A DNA stretch of 64,000 bases from an uncultured Clostridia bacterium (GCA_934120045.1 CAKOTF010000008.1:1-64000); one strand, 5' to 3'. Positions 1-8,296 are shown, counted from the stretch's first letter. Translations and numbers: made by a program. The notes: generated from the letters alone by a model not told the origin.

Positions 1-449
1 ATATTAGTAATATTATGATTATCATCGCAAGTAAATAAAATATTGATTTTCTCTGATTCAAAATAATTAATTAAATCATCATCTAACAAATGAGTTATTG
101 CAAATCTTTTTTCATTCTTAGTTAATTCATTTATAGGTAACCAATAAGCATAGTTATCATCTAAATCCAATGGGTTACCATTCACTTTATTTGCGATATA
201 TGTTTTCATAACAAATTTTTTATTTTTACCTGGATATATAATTTCAACATTTCCAATACATTTTAAATCATTAATATCCATTCCGGTTTCTTCTTTAAAT
301 TCTCTTATACAAGTCTGTATTTCAGTTTCACCATCTTCAATCTTTCCACCAGGTATATCAAAATAATCTTTGTTAATATTCTTATATTTAATACAGGCAA
401 CCTTGTTATCTTTAAAAACAAATACTCTTACCGCGTATCTTATATCCAT
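1..449 (-). CDS. Nudix hydrolase, 3' end beyond window
   Basis: An ATG at 449, behind an AAGGAGG site, opens a frame of about 149 residues that runs off the left edge without a stop, so the C-terminus is missing. Residues about 35-57 hold a complete Nudix box (G-x5-E-x7-R-E-x2-E-E-x-G, seen as GGKIEDGE followed by REFKEETG). Nudix enzymes hydrolyse nucleoside diphosphates linked to another group, with a divalent metal bound by the REXXEE glutamates. The substrate cannot be told from this sequence; the short N-terminus fits the small MutT/ADP-ribose-type housekeeping members. The protein appears cytosolic and has no signal peptide. Confidence 0.85.
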   Translation of the reverse strand, partial: MDIRYAVRVFVFKDNKVACIKYKNINKDYFDIPGGKIEDGETEIQTCIREFKEETGMDINDLKCIGNVEIIYPGKNKKFVMKTYIANKVNGNPLDLDDNYAYWLPINELTKNEKRFAITHLLDDDLINYFESEKINILFTCDDNHNITN

Positions 450-528
450 TATACTTCCTCCTTATATAGAATCAAGTTTAATTTTGAATATATTATACTA
501 TAAAATAACAAAATTCTCCATACTCCCA

Positions 529-557
529 TTGAAATTTAATAAGAATTCATATATAAT
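529..557 (+). promoter_or_regulatory. Consensus sigma-A promoter for an orphan short RNA
   Basis: TTGAAA at 529-534 and TATAAT at 552-557 are separated by exactly 17 bases. No gene lies downstream on this strand before the terminator at about 658, so the promoter appears to drive a short RNA starting near 564. Confidence 0.6.
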
Positions 558-563
558 ATTTTT

Positions 564-658
564 AGAAAGAGAGCGTTATGGTTCGTAAGCTGTTGCTTAA
601 CTGCTCCATATAGAATTATAAAATAAAAAAACCTGTCTTTTTCAAGACAAGTTTTTTT
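564..658 (+). ncRNA. Candidate small RNA, about 95 nt
   Basis: The segment runs from a consensus promoter to an intrinsic terminator and holds no convincing gene. Only an 11-codon frame starts at 579. The 5' half can fold: GAGC near 572 pairs with GCTC near 602, around a TAAGC/GCTTA hairpin. The 3' end is the hairpin at 629-652 followed by T-rich sequence. That terminator pairs slightly better in the minus direction (a G-U instead of a C-A), so it may mainly serve the convergent gene. I do not recognise a known RNA family. Confidence 0.4.
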
Positions 659-660
659 AT
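628..660. terminator. Bidirectional intrinsic terminator
   Basis: An 11-bp stem (AAACCTGTCTT with AAGACAAGTTT, one wobble or mismatch) is flanked by A-runs on the left and T-runs on the right. It can end both the minus-strand gene at 671-1300 and the small plus-strand transcript. Confidence 0.75.
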
Positions 661-670
661 TAGTTTTAAG

Positions 671-1300
671 TCATCTAATTTTAAATGCTCCTGCAACTCC
701 AAGAATAGGAAGGCTATCATTTAAAGAAATCATATCAATCTTCAAGCCTTTTTCACAAAAAACACCAAAGAATTTCTTAAATTTAATTGGCATATTGCGA
801 AATTCTGTAATCAAATTTCGATGTTGGTATTGTTTCATGCTAAGCCAATCTACAAAATACTTTTTTCCATTTATATCTGTAATAGTATTTGTCTCAAAGT
901 TTTGTGACTCAACAAAAATAATTTTTTCTTCTATTTCATCAGTTACTTTACCAATAATACAAGGAATATGTTTTCCAATTCTTTCTGTTCTATAGGCATA
1001 ACCAATTTTGAAATTTGTAACTACTGGGATATTTTCTCTTACCATCTGTTCAAACTCCTTCATTTCTTTAGACTTTTTACCAAGATAATAAGTAGAATTA
1101 TAAGAATTATAACTTCCTATAATATATGTTTTTTCATAACTTTGTACTTCAAGAATTTGATTTTTTTTATCTCCTTGAGCACTGTGCAATGTTCCTACAA
1201 TAATAATTTTCCGTCTAGGATCATTCATTTCATTTGGCTTTGCTAATCTCATTCTGTTATTCCCAACTAAAATAAATGAGTAATTATCAATTGTAACCAT
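671..1300 (-). CDS. Hypothetical protein, 209 aa
   Basis: I do not recognise this protein. It is a soluble, mixed alpha/beta-looking sequence without signal peptide or membrane segment, rich in Lys, Ile and Tyr. A GGGGG ribosome site lies a few bases before the ATG at 1300. Aromatic, Gly-rich stretches (IIGSYNSYNSTYYLGKKSK) sit near residues 80-98. The gene is monocistronic, with its own terminator at 628-660, and is not obviously linked to either neighbour. The coding call rests on length, start context and codon use like the flanking genes. Confidence 0.7.
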   Translation of the reverse strand: MVTIDNYSFILVGNNRMRLAKPNEMNDPRRKIIIVGTLHSAQGDKKNQILEVQSYEKTYIIGSYNSYNSTYYLGKKSKEMKEFEQMVRENIPVVTNFKIGYAYRTERIGKHIPCIIGKVTDEIEEKIIFVESQNFETNTITDINGKKYFVDWLSMKQYQHRNLITEFRNMPIKFKKFFGVFCEKGLKIDMISLNDSLPILGVAGAFKIR

Positions 1301-1395
1301 TTTTATCCCCCATTCTTTTTTATTTTAATATATTGCCAATCGGCACCTTTGTATATAATACCTCATTTATTCCTATTTGTCAATTTTCTGTATTT

Positions 1396-1779
1396 TTAAA
1401 AAATATTTTGTAAATTAAATTTATATTTTCTTTCTATATGTTCTAATACAAATTTTCCAGTTTCTAATTCTGCCATTGCTGATGAAATGTCGTCATTTTC
1501 GACAAAGCTTTTTACCTGAACTATTGCAGTATCAACTTTTTCAAGTTCATCATGTTCAATATAATATGCAAGCTTATTATGTCTATAGTCCCATTTATTA
1601 TCTAATTCTTCAATTTTCAGTTTGGCATTTTCTAAATTTTCATTCTCAATTTCATCTTTTAATTTTGATAAACAATCTGTTATCTCTATTGTAGATTTTT
1701 TGGTATAATTTTGAGTAATTATATCTAAGCCTATTATTAATATAATAATAAATATACATATAATGGTTTCTTTGTACAT
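1396..1779 (-). CDS. DUF4363 family membrane-anchored protein
   Basis: This 127-residue protein has one N-terminal membrane segment (residues about 5-22). An extracytoplasmic helical domain follows, with the family's W...LAYYIEHDELEKV signature around residues 64-82. DUF4363 proteins are found in Clostridia next to DUF421 (YetF-like) membrane proteins, as here: the stop of the DUF421 gene lies 18 bases upstream, so the two are probably co-transcribed. Function is unknown. The helical repeat pattern resembles small extracytoplasmic helical-bundle proteins, but I infer no activity. Confidence 0.8.
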   Translation of the reverse strand: MYKETIICIFIIILIIGLDIITQNYTKKSTIEITDCLSKLKDEIENENLENAKLKIEELDNKWDYRHNKLAYYIEHDELEKVDTAIVQVKSFVENDDISSAMAELETGKFVLEHIERKYKFNLQNIF

Positions 1780-1797
1780 TTCTTCACTCTCCTATTT

Positions 1798-2469
1798 TCA
1801 TTTTTGTAATGCCTGACAAAAAAACTGATTATTTCCATCAATTGTAATTACTAATGCCTCTTCTGGCTTTATTCCAAATTTTTCAGTCTGTTTTACAAGC
1901 CACATATAGTTTTTTCCTATTTTTTCAAGATTTTTATACATTACTTTTCCATCTACCACTAAATCATAAGAAATTCCTTCATATTCTGGTTCTATATTAA
2001 AATCTTCTGGAGTCATAGCTCTTTTATTCGGCTTCGGTATAACTGTTACTTGTCCACTTGTTTCTAATATAGCATAATCTACATCACCTATATTAAATAT
2101 ATTATTATCTCTTAATCTTTCTTCTAGTTCATTAATTGTAAATCTTTCTTTTCTTAAAACTTTTTCATCAATTTTTCCTCTATATATTAATATTGATGGT
2201 TTACCACAAATAATCTCTCTTGCTTTTGTACTTTTTATATTTAATGTTGAAATAGCTAAATGCATAACTAATAATCCTAATATTGGTACAATTCCATTTG
2301 ATATAGGAATTCCCGTCTCTGCCATCGGTGTTGCGGCCAAATCTGCTATCATAATTGATATTGCTAATTCAAATGGTTGCATTTGGCCTATTTCTCTTTT
2401 CCCCATTAATCTCATTACAATTAAAACTACTATGTATAAAAATATTGCTCTAAAAAAAATTATTAACAT
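1798..2469 (-). CDS. DUF421 (YetF-like) membrane protein
   Basis: The frame is open further upstream, but the real start is most likely the ATG at 2469. It follows AGGAAAGAG and begins right at the family N-terminus (FFRAIFLYIVVLIVMRLMGK). That gives 223 residues: three membrane helices in the first about 85 residues, the signature GKREIGQMQPFELA, then a C-terminal cytosolic domain (ILIYRGKI, DVDYAILETSGQVTV). DUF421 proteins are widespread in spore formers; some B. subtilis members affect spore germination, but the molecular activity is not established. It is the first gene of a pair with the DUF4363 protein and is divergent from the holin-like gene at 2598. Confidence 0.85.
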   Translation of the reverse strand: MLIIFFRAIFLYIVVLIVMRLMGKREIGQMQPFELAISIMIADLAATPMAETGIPISNGIVPILGLLVMHLAISTLNIKSTKAREIICGKPSILIYRGKIDEKVLRKERFTINELEERLRDNNIFNIGDVDYAILETSGQVTVIPKPNKRAMTPEDFNIEPEYEGISYDLVVDGKVMYKNLEKIGKNYMWLVKQTEKFGIKPEEALVITIDGNNQFFCQALQK

Positions 2470-2597
2470 ATATTTTCTCTTTCCTTTTTGCTTTATTTTT
2501 TTCATTTTTTTAAAATTTATACGATTTTTGTATAATATTTTTTTTGATGTAAATAATAATTTTGTAACCTTGAAATTTTTAATAAGGAGGTTTTTAT

Positions 2598-2978
2598 ATG
2601 ACAAATAATACACAAAGTAATTCTAATACTTCTAATGGAACATCTACAGTTTGGCAAATTGTTGGCAGATTAGTTACAGCTGCTATAGTTTTAGCAATTA
2701 CAGCATTTTTCACTCCTGGATTTTCTATAAATAATATCTGGGCTTTAGCTATTGCTGCAATTGTTCTAACAATTATGGATTATCTAATTGTCAAATTTAC
2801 TGGTTTACATGCTAGTCCTTTTGGAAAAGGATTTGTAGGTTTTGCATTAGCAGCTATTATATTATATTTAACTCAATTTTTTGTAGCAGGATATTCAATT
2901 TCTTGGATGTCTGCAATTATTGGTGCTTTAATTTATGGAGTTGTTGATTATTTTATACCTGGAAACCAACAAATGTAA
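2598..2978 (+). CDS. Four-TM holin-like (DUF2512/phage holin IV-like) protein
   Basis: The 126-residue protein starts with a Ser/Thr/Asn-rich tail (residues 1-15). Four hydrophobic helices follow, at roughly 20-40, 48-65, 75-95 and 100-120, in a two-fold repeated layout ending in VDYFIPG. The ATG follows a strong AATAAGGAGG site. Similar small four-helix proteins are annotated as phage-holin superfamily IV or DUF2512, and in Firmicutes are usually chromosomal membrane proteins rather than lysis holins. No phage genes surround it. A terminator follows at once. Confidence 0.7.
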   Translation: MTNNTQSNSNTSNGTSTVWQIVGRLVTAAIVLAITAFFTPGFSINNIWALAIAAIVLTIMDYLIVKFTGLHASPFGKGFVGFALAAIILYLTQFFVAGYSISWMSAIIGALIYGVVDYFIPGNQQM

Positions 2979-2992
2979 TTTTGCTGTAATCT

Positions 2993-3026
2993 AAAAAAGC
3001 GAAGGTTCTATATACTTTCGCTTTTT
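2993..3026. terminator. Shared convergent terminator
   Basis: AAAAAGCGAA... pairs with ...TTCGCTTTTT around a short AT loop. T-runs on both sides let it serve the plus gene at 2598 and the minus gene ending at 3008, whose stop codon lies inside the hairpin. Confidence 0.8.
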
Positions 3027-3838
3027 AATATTTTTTCTATTTCTTGTTTTTTTATATTATAATATTGTTCTATCTTTCTATTTTCTTCTATATTTATCTT
3101 CATTTTTTCTTTTAAATCGTTAGAATTATAAAAAATATTTTTGGATTTAAAAATAATTCTATTTATTCCAACATTTGAAACAATTATTGGCTTTTTTAAT
3201 AATATTGCTATTATGGTATCTAATGAAAATTCTTCTTTCTTTCTTGTAGATATAATACAATCTACTTTTTTTATAATCTGTACTATAGAATTTATATTTT
3301 CGATTATTTCAACATTATTACTTAATCCATATTTTTCTATTATATGTTCATAATATTCTTTTAAATTTCCTTGCCCTATTAATAACAATTTGATTTGAGG
3401 ATATTTTTTTATTATTCTTATCATTGATTCAAGTTGCATAATTTGATTATTGGATTTATTAAATTCTCCTATACTGCAGAAAGTATATTTTTCATTTATT
3501 ATATTAACTTCATCATAAGAATCTTTTCTTTTATCATCTAGCATTTTTTCTTTATTTTTTATGTATACTATTTTGTTTTTTTCCTTTAAATTAAACAATT
3601 TCAATAAAATTTCCAATATTTTCGAACCACAAAATATCATTTGATAATTATTTTTCAATATATTTTTTTGCTTAAATATGCTTAACCTATTTTTTAATTG
3701 ATAATCACAATACTTTATTTTTTCTTCCATATCTGTTATAACATCTACTTTATATCCGATAATTTTTAGCATTCTCATATATATTATATAGTTTTTATTG
3801 TAATACTTTTTTTGTAAAATAAATAGAACTTTCTTCAT
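3008..3838 (-). CDS. GT-B fold glycosyltransferase (group 1-like)
   Basis: The start is placed at the ATG at 3838 (MKKVLFILQK), which has AGGAGA eight bases upstream; a longer frame adds six residues without a ribosome site. The 276-residue protein is short for the family. The C-terminal half shows the GT-B donor-site pattern: LLLIGQGNLKEYYEHIIEKY, then NVEIIENI, an acidic EEFSLDTI in place of the usual E-x7-E loop, and KKPIIVSNVG. The N-terminal acceptor domain is reduced. It probably transfers a sugar to a cell-surface glycan or lipid; acceptor and donor are unknown. It stands alone, with no capsule cluster nearby. Codon use is very AT-rich. Confidence 0.7.
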   Translation of the reverse strand: MKKVLFILQKKYYNKNYIIYMRMLKIIGYKVDVITDMEEKIKYCDYQLKNRLSIFKQKNILKNNYQMIFCGSKILEILLKLFNLKEKNKIVYIKNKEKMLDDKRKDSYDEVNIINEKYTFCSIGEFNKSNNQIMQLESMIRIIKKYPQIKLLLIGQGNLKEYYEHIIEKYGLSNNVEIIENINSIVQIIKKVDCIISTRKKEEFSLDTIIAILLKKPIIVSNVGINRIIFKSKNIFYNSNDLKEKMKINIEENRKIEQYYNIKKQEIEKILKSESI

Positions 3839-4055
3839 AAATGTTCTCCTATACATAATCTATTTTATAATATGTATTTATAGCATCTTTATGTTATTTT
3901 TATTTATAAAATTTTTTATATAATCTATTCCATTTTTCTTTTTTTTGTGATAAAATCAGCTAAGAAATTACATTAATTTTATTTAAGTAGATTAACATAT
4001 TTTAATTTAAACAGAATATTATTTATGAATATCTACTTAAGATGGAGGGATTTAT

Positions 4056-4322
4056 ATGGAATTAAATAAATGTAGTCGTTGTGGTGCTTTCCACACAAAT
4101 TCTGGTGATGTTTGTCCAAAGTGTGCTAATCAAGATAACTTAGAACTATCTACTTTCAGAAAATACATAGATTCAAATGGTTTTTCTTCTATTGATACTA
4201 TTGCTACAGAAACTGGTATTACTCAAAAAAATGTTAGTAGATTTTTAGGATATCAAGCAATTGATAATTTAGAAATTTCTGCAAAAGAAAATTTTAATGA
4301 AACAGGTATTATTTTTAACTAA
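4056..4322 (+). CDS. Zinc-ribbon plus helix-turn-helix small protein (YvyF-like)
   Basis: The 88-residue protein begins with a CSRCGAF...CPKC zinc ribbon (Cys 6, 9, 20 and 23). A helical segment with a winged-helix-like pattern (residues about 38-68, FSSIDTIATETGITQKNVSRF) follows. This layout matches the YvyF/TIGR03826 flagellar-region proteins of Firmicutes and other zinc-ribbon regulators, though no flagellar gene is nearby. It follows a GGAGGG site and has its own terminator. A DNA- or RNA-binding regulatory role is an inference from the fold. Confidence 0.75.
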   Translation: MELNKCSRCGAFHTNSGDVCPKCANQDNLELSTFRKYIDSNGFSSIDTIATETGITQKNVSRFLGYQAIDNLEISAKENFNETGIIFN

Positions 4323-4324
4323 AG

Positions 4325-4350
4325 AAAGTGGTTTAAAACCACTTTTTTTT
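4325..4350 (+). terminator. Intrinsic terminator
   Basis: The hairpin AAAGTGGTTT / AAACCACTTT is followed by a run of eight T, directly after the stop codon of the zinc-ribbon gene. Confidence 0.85.
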
Positions 4351-4358
4351 ACTATAAA

Positions 4359-4390
4359 AAAAGAATATCTAAAAGCGATATTCTTTTTTT
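4359..4390 (-). terminator. Terminator of the tRNA transcript
   Basis: The stem AAAGAATATC / GATATTCTTT has a long T-run in the minus direction, six bases downstream of the tRNA 3' end. Confidence 0.7.
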
Positions 4391-4395
4391 TAATA

Positions 4396-4472
4396 TGGTG
4401 CTCCCACTAGGACTTGAACCTAGGACCCACCGGTTATGAGCCGGTTGCTCTGACCAACTGAGCTATGGGAGC
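4396..4472 (-). tRNA. tRNA with CAU anticodon (elongator Met, or Ile2)
   Basis: On the minus strand the acceptor stem GCTCCCA/TGGGAGC is followed by an encoded ACCA end, for 77 nt in total. D arm, variable loop and T arm (CTAGG-TTCAAGT-CCTAG) fold normally. The anticodon stem CCGG/CCGG carries loop CTCATAA, so the anticodon is CAU. It is not the initiator (no mismatched first pair and no GGG/CCC anticodon stem). Elongator Met and lysidine-modified Ile cannot be told apart with certainty by eye. Confidence 0.92.
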
Positions 4473-4574
4473 AAGTTATTTATTCTGTGTTAAGTGTTAT
4501 CTCCTTAGCACAGAACTAAGTATAATTCAATTTCATTTTTTTGTCAATACTTTTTTTGAAATTTTTTTATTTTT

Positions 4575-4832
4575 TTATAATCCTTTTATTGCAACTAAAT
4601 ATTCATTTGATTCTACAATTTTATTTTCACCTTGATAATTATATTTTGCACCTGTGAAATATACTCTATATCCTAAATTTTCAAATTTGTTTCTTGCTAA
4701 TCTTAATACTTCATCAATTTCATCTTCTGATAAATTATGTTTTACTTTTAACTCAAAAAATGTGTATCTAACAAATTCTTCATTTTCAGCAATTTTTTTG
4801 TTTATATCTTTATCTAATTCTTCTAATGTCAT
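4575..4832 (-). CDS. Hypothetical protein, 85 aa
   Basis: I do not recognise this protein. It is small, charged and mostly helical: an acidic/basic N-terminal half (residues 1-50) and a C-terminal segment that looks like beta strands (YRVYFTGAKYNYQGE... YLVAIKGL). The ATG at 4832 has a consensus AAGGAGG five bases upstream, which supports translation. It is monocistronic and sits between the CAU tRNA and spoVT. No catalytic or binding motif is visible. Confidence 0.7.
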   Translation of the reverse strand: MTLEELDKDINKKIAENEEFVRYTFFELKVKHNLSEDEIDEVLRLARNKFENLGYRVYFTGAKYNYQGENKIVESNEYLVAIKGL

Positions 4833-4994
4833 TTTTGCCTCCTTAATTTTGTTAATTCCAAATATTTCTTGTGTATTATATCACTTAACTTTAAGAATGT
4901 AAATATATTATTATGAGAAAAAATGTATAAATTTTTCCTTATTTGTAATAATAAAAATATACAAAAAAATCAAACCATATAAGGAGGAAATCAA

Positions 4995-5549
4995 ATGAAA
5001 GCAACAGGTGTTGTAAGAAGAATAGATGATTTAGGTAGAGTTGTAATTCCAAAAGAAATAAGAAAAACTTTAAGAATAAAAGAAGGTGAACCATTAGAAA
5101 TTTTCACTGATAGAGAAGGTCAAGTTATATTAAAAAAATATTCACCTATTGGTGAATTATCTGAATTTGCTACTGGATATGCTGAAACTTTATCAAAAAC
5201 AACAGGACATATAGCTTGTATTACTGATAAAGATACTGTTATAGCTGTTTCTGGTGGGGCAAAAAAAGAATATTTAGAACAAAATGTTAGTGATGAACTT
5301 GAACAATTAATGGAAGATAAAGAAATTTATACAAGTAATGAAAATAGTAATGTTTCTGTTCCTATAACCAAAAATGATTCTAATAATAAAAAATATAATG
5401 CTCAAGTTGTATATCCAATAATTTCTAATGGTGATACTATTGGAACTGTAATTCTTCTTTCCAAAGAAGCTAATACTAAAATGAATGAAGTTGAAACAAA
5501 AATTGCTCAATCTGCAGCAACATTTTTGGGTAGTCAGATGGAAATATAA
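4995..5549 (+). CDS. spoVT: Stage V sporulation protein T (AbrB-GAF regulator)
   Basis: SpoVT is the forespore regulator that tunes sigma-G genes and spore germination readiness. Residues 1-50 form an AbrB/MazE swapped-hairpin DNA-binding domain with the hallmark VVRRIDDLGRVVIPKEIRKT. Residues about 56-184 are the GAF-like domain ending LGSQMEI. The length (184) matches the family (about 178), and a TAAGGAGG site precedes the ATG. It is monocistronic with a downstream terminator shared with tcdA. The upstream region is very AT-rich; I see no confident sigma-G promoter. Confidence 0.95.
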   Translation: MKATGVVRRIDDLGRVVIPKEIRKTLRIKEGEPLEIFTDREGQVILKKYSPIGELSEFATGYAETLSKTTGHIACITDKDTVIAVSGGAKKEYLEQNVSDELEQLMEDKEIYTSNENSNVSVPITKNDSNNKKYNAQVVYPIISNGDTIGTVILLSKEANTKMNEVETKIAQSAATFLGSQMEI

Positions 5550-5551
5550 AT

Positions 5552-5590
5552 AAAAAAGTCCTATAGAAAATATATCTATAGGATTTATTT
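5552..5590. terminator. Bidirectional terminator between spoVT and tcdA
   Basis: The stem AAGTCCTATAGA / TCTATAGGATTT has T-rich sequence on both exits. It sits between the converging stops of spoVT and the dehydratase. Confidence 0.8.
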
Positions 5591-5592
5591 TA

Positions 5593-6345
5593 TTATTTTT
5601 TTAATATATCTTTTATTACTTCTCCTGCAATTATTAATCCAGCAACAGATGGTACAAATGATATGCTTCCTGGCACTTGATTTCTTATCGTACATTTTCT
5701 TTTTGTTCCTGGAGGACATATACAATTATTTTTACAACTGTTTTCACAATTTTCATTTGGTTTTATTGGTTCTTCTTTTGAATATACTACTTTTAATTTT
5801 TTTATTCCTCTTGTTCTTAATTCTTTTCTCATTACTTTTGCAAGTGGACATACACTTGTTTTATAAATATCTGTAACTTCAAATTTTGTTGGATCTAATT
5901 TATTTCCTGTTCCCATACAAGACATAATAGGAATACTTAGTCTATTAGCTCTTACTACTAATTCTACTTTTGCTGTCACTGTATCAACTGAATCTACAAT
6001 ATAATCAACTGTGTTATCTAATATTTCATCACTGTCTGGCATAAAAAATTCTTGATGTATTTCTACATTTGCATTTGGATTAATTTCTAATATTCTGTCT
6101 CTTGCAACTTCTACTTTATTTTTTCCAATTGTTTTTCTTGTTGCTATTATTTGTCTATTTAAGTTTGTTAAACAAACTTTATCATCATCTATTAATATAA
6201 AATTTCCTACCCCTGCTCTTGCTAATCCTTCTACTACAAATGAGCCTACTCCTCCTATGCCAAAGATTGCAATTTTTGCATTTTGTAATTTTTCTATTCC
6301 TTCTTTTCCAATTAATAGTTCTGTTCTTGAAAATTGATTTAACAT
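5593..6345 (-). CDS. tcdA: tRNA threonylcarbamoyladenosine dehydratase (TcdA)
   Basis: This is a ThiF/E1-like enzyme that uses ATP to cyclise t6A37 of tRNA to ct6A. The Rossmann ATP site GIGGVG is at residues 29-34, followed by the conserved DDDKVCLTNLNRQ. MSCMGTGNKLDPTKF and the C-terminal VPGSISFVPSVAGLIIAGEV are typical of the YgdL/TcdA clade rather than ThiF or MoeB. Length 250 is normal. Between residues about 200 and 218 there is a Cys-rich insert (CENSCKNNCICPP...KC) that may bind a metal. It lies 15 bases downstream of the RsmB-like gene, probably in one transcript of RNA-modifying enzymes. Confidence 0.92.
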   Translation of the reverse strand: MLNQFSRTELLIGKEGIEKLQNAKIAIFGIGGVGSFVVEGLARAGVGNFILIDDDKVCLTNLNRQIIATRKTIGKNKVEVARDRILEINPNANVEIHQEFFMPDSDEILDNTVDYIVDSVDTVTAKVELVVRANRLSIPIMSCMGTGNKLDPTKFEVTDIYKTSVCPLAKVMRKELRTRGIKKLKVVYSKEEPIKPNENCENSCKNNCICPPGTKRKCTIRNQVPGSISFVPSVAGLIIAGEVIKDILKK

Positions 6346-6359
6346 CTTTTTGCTCCTTT

Positions 6360-7238
6360 TTATTTTATTATTTTTGCTACGAAAAATCCCTCATACAAAT
6401 TCGTCGGACAAACACATAGTGTTCCTTCAATACTAACTGGTAAATATTCAATTCCTTCTATTTTCTTTATTGGAATGATTTTCGCATTAAATTTTTTTAT
6501 TACTTTTTCTAAAACTCTTTCATTTTCTTCTTGTAAAATTGAACAAGTAGAATATACAATTTCACCATCTTTTTTTAATATTTTCAAAGCTTTTGTTAAT
6601 AGTTCTTCTTGAGTTCTAGTAGATCTTTGTATTAATTCCTCTGTGAATTTGGGATTAAATACACTTTCAGTTCCACTTCCACTACATGGTGCATCAAGTA
6701 AAATTTTATCAAATGAAAAAAAATCACTTAATTTTCTTGCATCTTCTTGCATTATATTAACATTTCCAACTCCTTGTTTTTGAAGGTTATACTTTAATCT
6801 GTCACATCTTATCTTATTTTTTTCACATGCTGTTATATACGATTTTTCGCTTGAAAGTGCAGATATCTGTGTTGTTTTCCCTCCAGGCGCTGCTGCCATA
6901 TCTAATATATTCTCTTTTTCTTTTGGCTCAAGTATCACTGGTGGGATCATTGATGATAAACTTTGCAAGTAAATTTCTCCATCATTATATATTCTTAATT
7001 TTCTTATATCATCTTCAACTACATCTTTTATAATTAATGCATTGTCATTCCATTCAACTTCTTCAAACTTTATATTATTTTCTGTTAACTCTTTTAAAAC
7101 TTCTTCTTTACGTGTTTTTAATGTATTTATCCTAAAAGTAACTGGTTTTTTAGAAATAAGTCCATTTTCAATCTTCTCACTTATCTCCTGACCATATTGC
7201 TTATATAGCTTTTCTATTAAAAAGTTTGGTATTTGCAT
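6360..7238 (-). CDS. RsmB/NOP2/NSUN-family RNA (cytosine-5) methyltransferase
   Basis: The protein transfers a methyl group from S-adenosylmethionine to C5 of a cytosine in rRNA or tRNA. The SAM site motif I is LDMAAAPGGKTTQ. Motif IV is DAPCSGSGTES and motif VI is YSTCSILQEENE, supplying the two family cysteines. The C-terminal YEGFFVAKI also fits. I place the start at the ATG at 7238 (MQIPNFLIEKLYKQYG), because AGGAGA overlaps the codons of the longer frame; the ATG at 7241 is equally possible. The length of about 292 is compact and lacks an N-terminal NusB-like domain, as in clostridial YebU/RsmF-type proteins. Which RNA position it modifies is not clear. Confidence 0.88.
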   Translation of the reverse strand: MQIPNFLIEKLYKQYGQEISEKIENGLISKKPVTFRINTLKTRKEEVLKELTENNIKFEEVEWNDNALIIKDVVEDDIRKLRIYNDGEIYLQSLSSMIPPVILEPKEKENILDMAAAPGGKTTQISALSSEKSYITACEKNKIRCDRLKYNLQKQGVGNVNIMQEDARKLSDFFSFDKILLDAPCSGSGTESVFNPKFTEELIQRSTRTQEELLTKALKILKKDGEIVYSTCSILQEENERVLEKVIKKFNAKIIPIKKIEGIEYLPVSIEGTLCVCPTNLYEGFFVAKIIK

Positions 7239-7391
7239 CATTATCTCCTTACATTTTCTATTGCTCATATATTATAATTTTTATATATACATAATTATTG
7301 TCACTTTCTCTATTTTATCAACATCTTATAAAAAAATCAACCCCTTATTATATTATGAATTGTATCTGCATATTATTAATTAGGTGATTTT

Positions 7392-8183
7392 ATGCGAATA
7401 TACTTTATTAATAAAAAAATACTTTTAGGAATGATTATATCTATTGTTACAATATTATTAACCTTTTTATATTTTTCATTTTCAAATGCATCAAATACTA
7501 ATTCCTCATCAATTATAGATTCTGTTTCAAATAACTTATATCAAAAAATTATTGAATTATATCCTAATGAAAAAATTGTTTTTTTAACTTTTGATGATGG
7601 TCCTAATGTTTCTGTAACTCCAAAAATTCTAGATATTTTAAAAGAAGAAAATATAAAAGCTTCTTTTTTCGTAATTGGAAAATGTGTTGATGCTCATCCT
7701 GAAATAACAAAAAGAGCTTATGATGAAGGTCATTATATTGCTAATCATGGGTATTCTCATAATAATAATTTATTATATAAAAGCTCTGATAATTTTTTAA
7801 ATGAAGTTAAAAAGACAGATCTAGCTATTGGAAATGCAATTGGAGTTTCTAATTATTGTTCACATCTTTTTAGATTTCCTAATGGTTTTATGTCTCCTTC
7901 AAACAAATCAAAAAAGAAAGAAGCTGTAAAGCTTCTTCAAGATATTGAGTATAATTATATTGATTGGAATTGCTTAAATAATGATTCTATAAAAAAGTAT
8001 TCTTCTTCACAGTTATTAAATAATTTGATAAAATCTTCTAAAAATAAAGATATTCTTGTTATTTTAATGCATGATACTAAAGATGTTAGTAATTCTTCTC
8101 TTGTTTTAAAGGATTCTATTAAATATTTAAAAGGTAAAGGATATGTTTTTAAAAATTTTTATGATATTTTACAAACAAAGTAA
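7392..8183 (+). CDS. Membrane-anchored polysaccharide deacetylase (NodB domain)
   Basis: It removes N-acetyl groups from a cell-wall or exopolysaccharide sugar outside the cell. A membrane anchor lies at residues about 9-31 and a Ser/Asn-rich linker follows. The NodB domain from about residue 60 has TFDDGP (base and metal Asp), NHGYSH (the H-x3-H metal pair), RFPNG and LMHDT, in the expected order. Length and layout resemble PdaA/peptidoglycan GlcNAc deacetylases of spore formers, so a role in cortex or wall modification is plausible but not shown. It is single-gene, with a strong terminator overlapping the stop. Confidence 0.88.
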   Translation: MRIYFINKKILLGMIISIVTILLTFLYFSFSNASNTNSSSIIDSVSNNLYQKIIELYPNEKIVFLTFDDGPNVSVTPKILDILKEENIKASFFVIGKCVDAHPEITKRAYDEGHYIANHGYSHNNNLLYKSSDNFLNEVKKTDLAIGNAIGVSNYCSHLFRFPNGFMSPSNKSKKKEAVKLLQDIEYNYIDWNCLNNDSIKKYSSSQLLNNLIKSSKNKDILVILMHDTKDVSNSSLVLKDSIKYLKGKGYVFKNFYDILQTK

Positions 8184-8212
8184 CACATATAAATATGTGT
8201 TACTTTGTTTTA
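8173..8212 (+). terminator. Strong intrinsic terminator overlapping stop codon
   Basis: An 18-bp nearly uninterrupted stem (AAACAAAGTAACACATAT and its complement) is followed by T-rich sequence. The deacetylase stop codon lies in the stem. Confidence 0.85.
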
Positions 8213-8296
8213 TTCTTTAATCTAATTTTTTTCTAAATATTATTCTCATTTTATTCTATTTTTTCATAATAGAATATATTTTTTCGCGAAAATCTT

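Noticed and set aside
2469..2613. 48-residue N-terminal extension of the DUF421 protein
   Set aside because: No ribosome site, and it enters the promoter region of the divergent gene; the internal ATG with AGGAAAGAG fits the family N-terminus.
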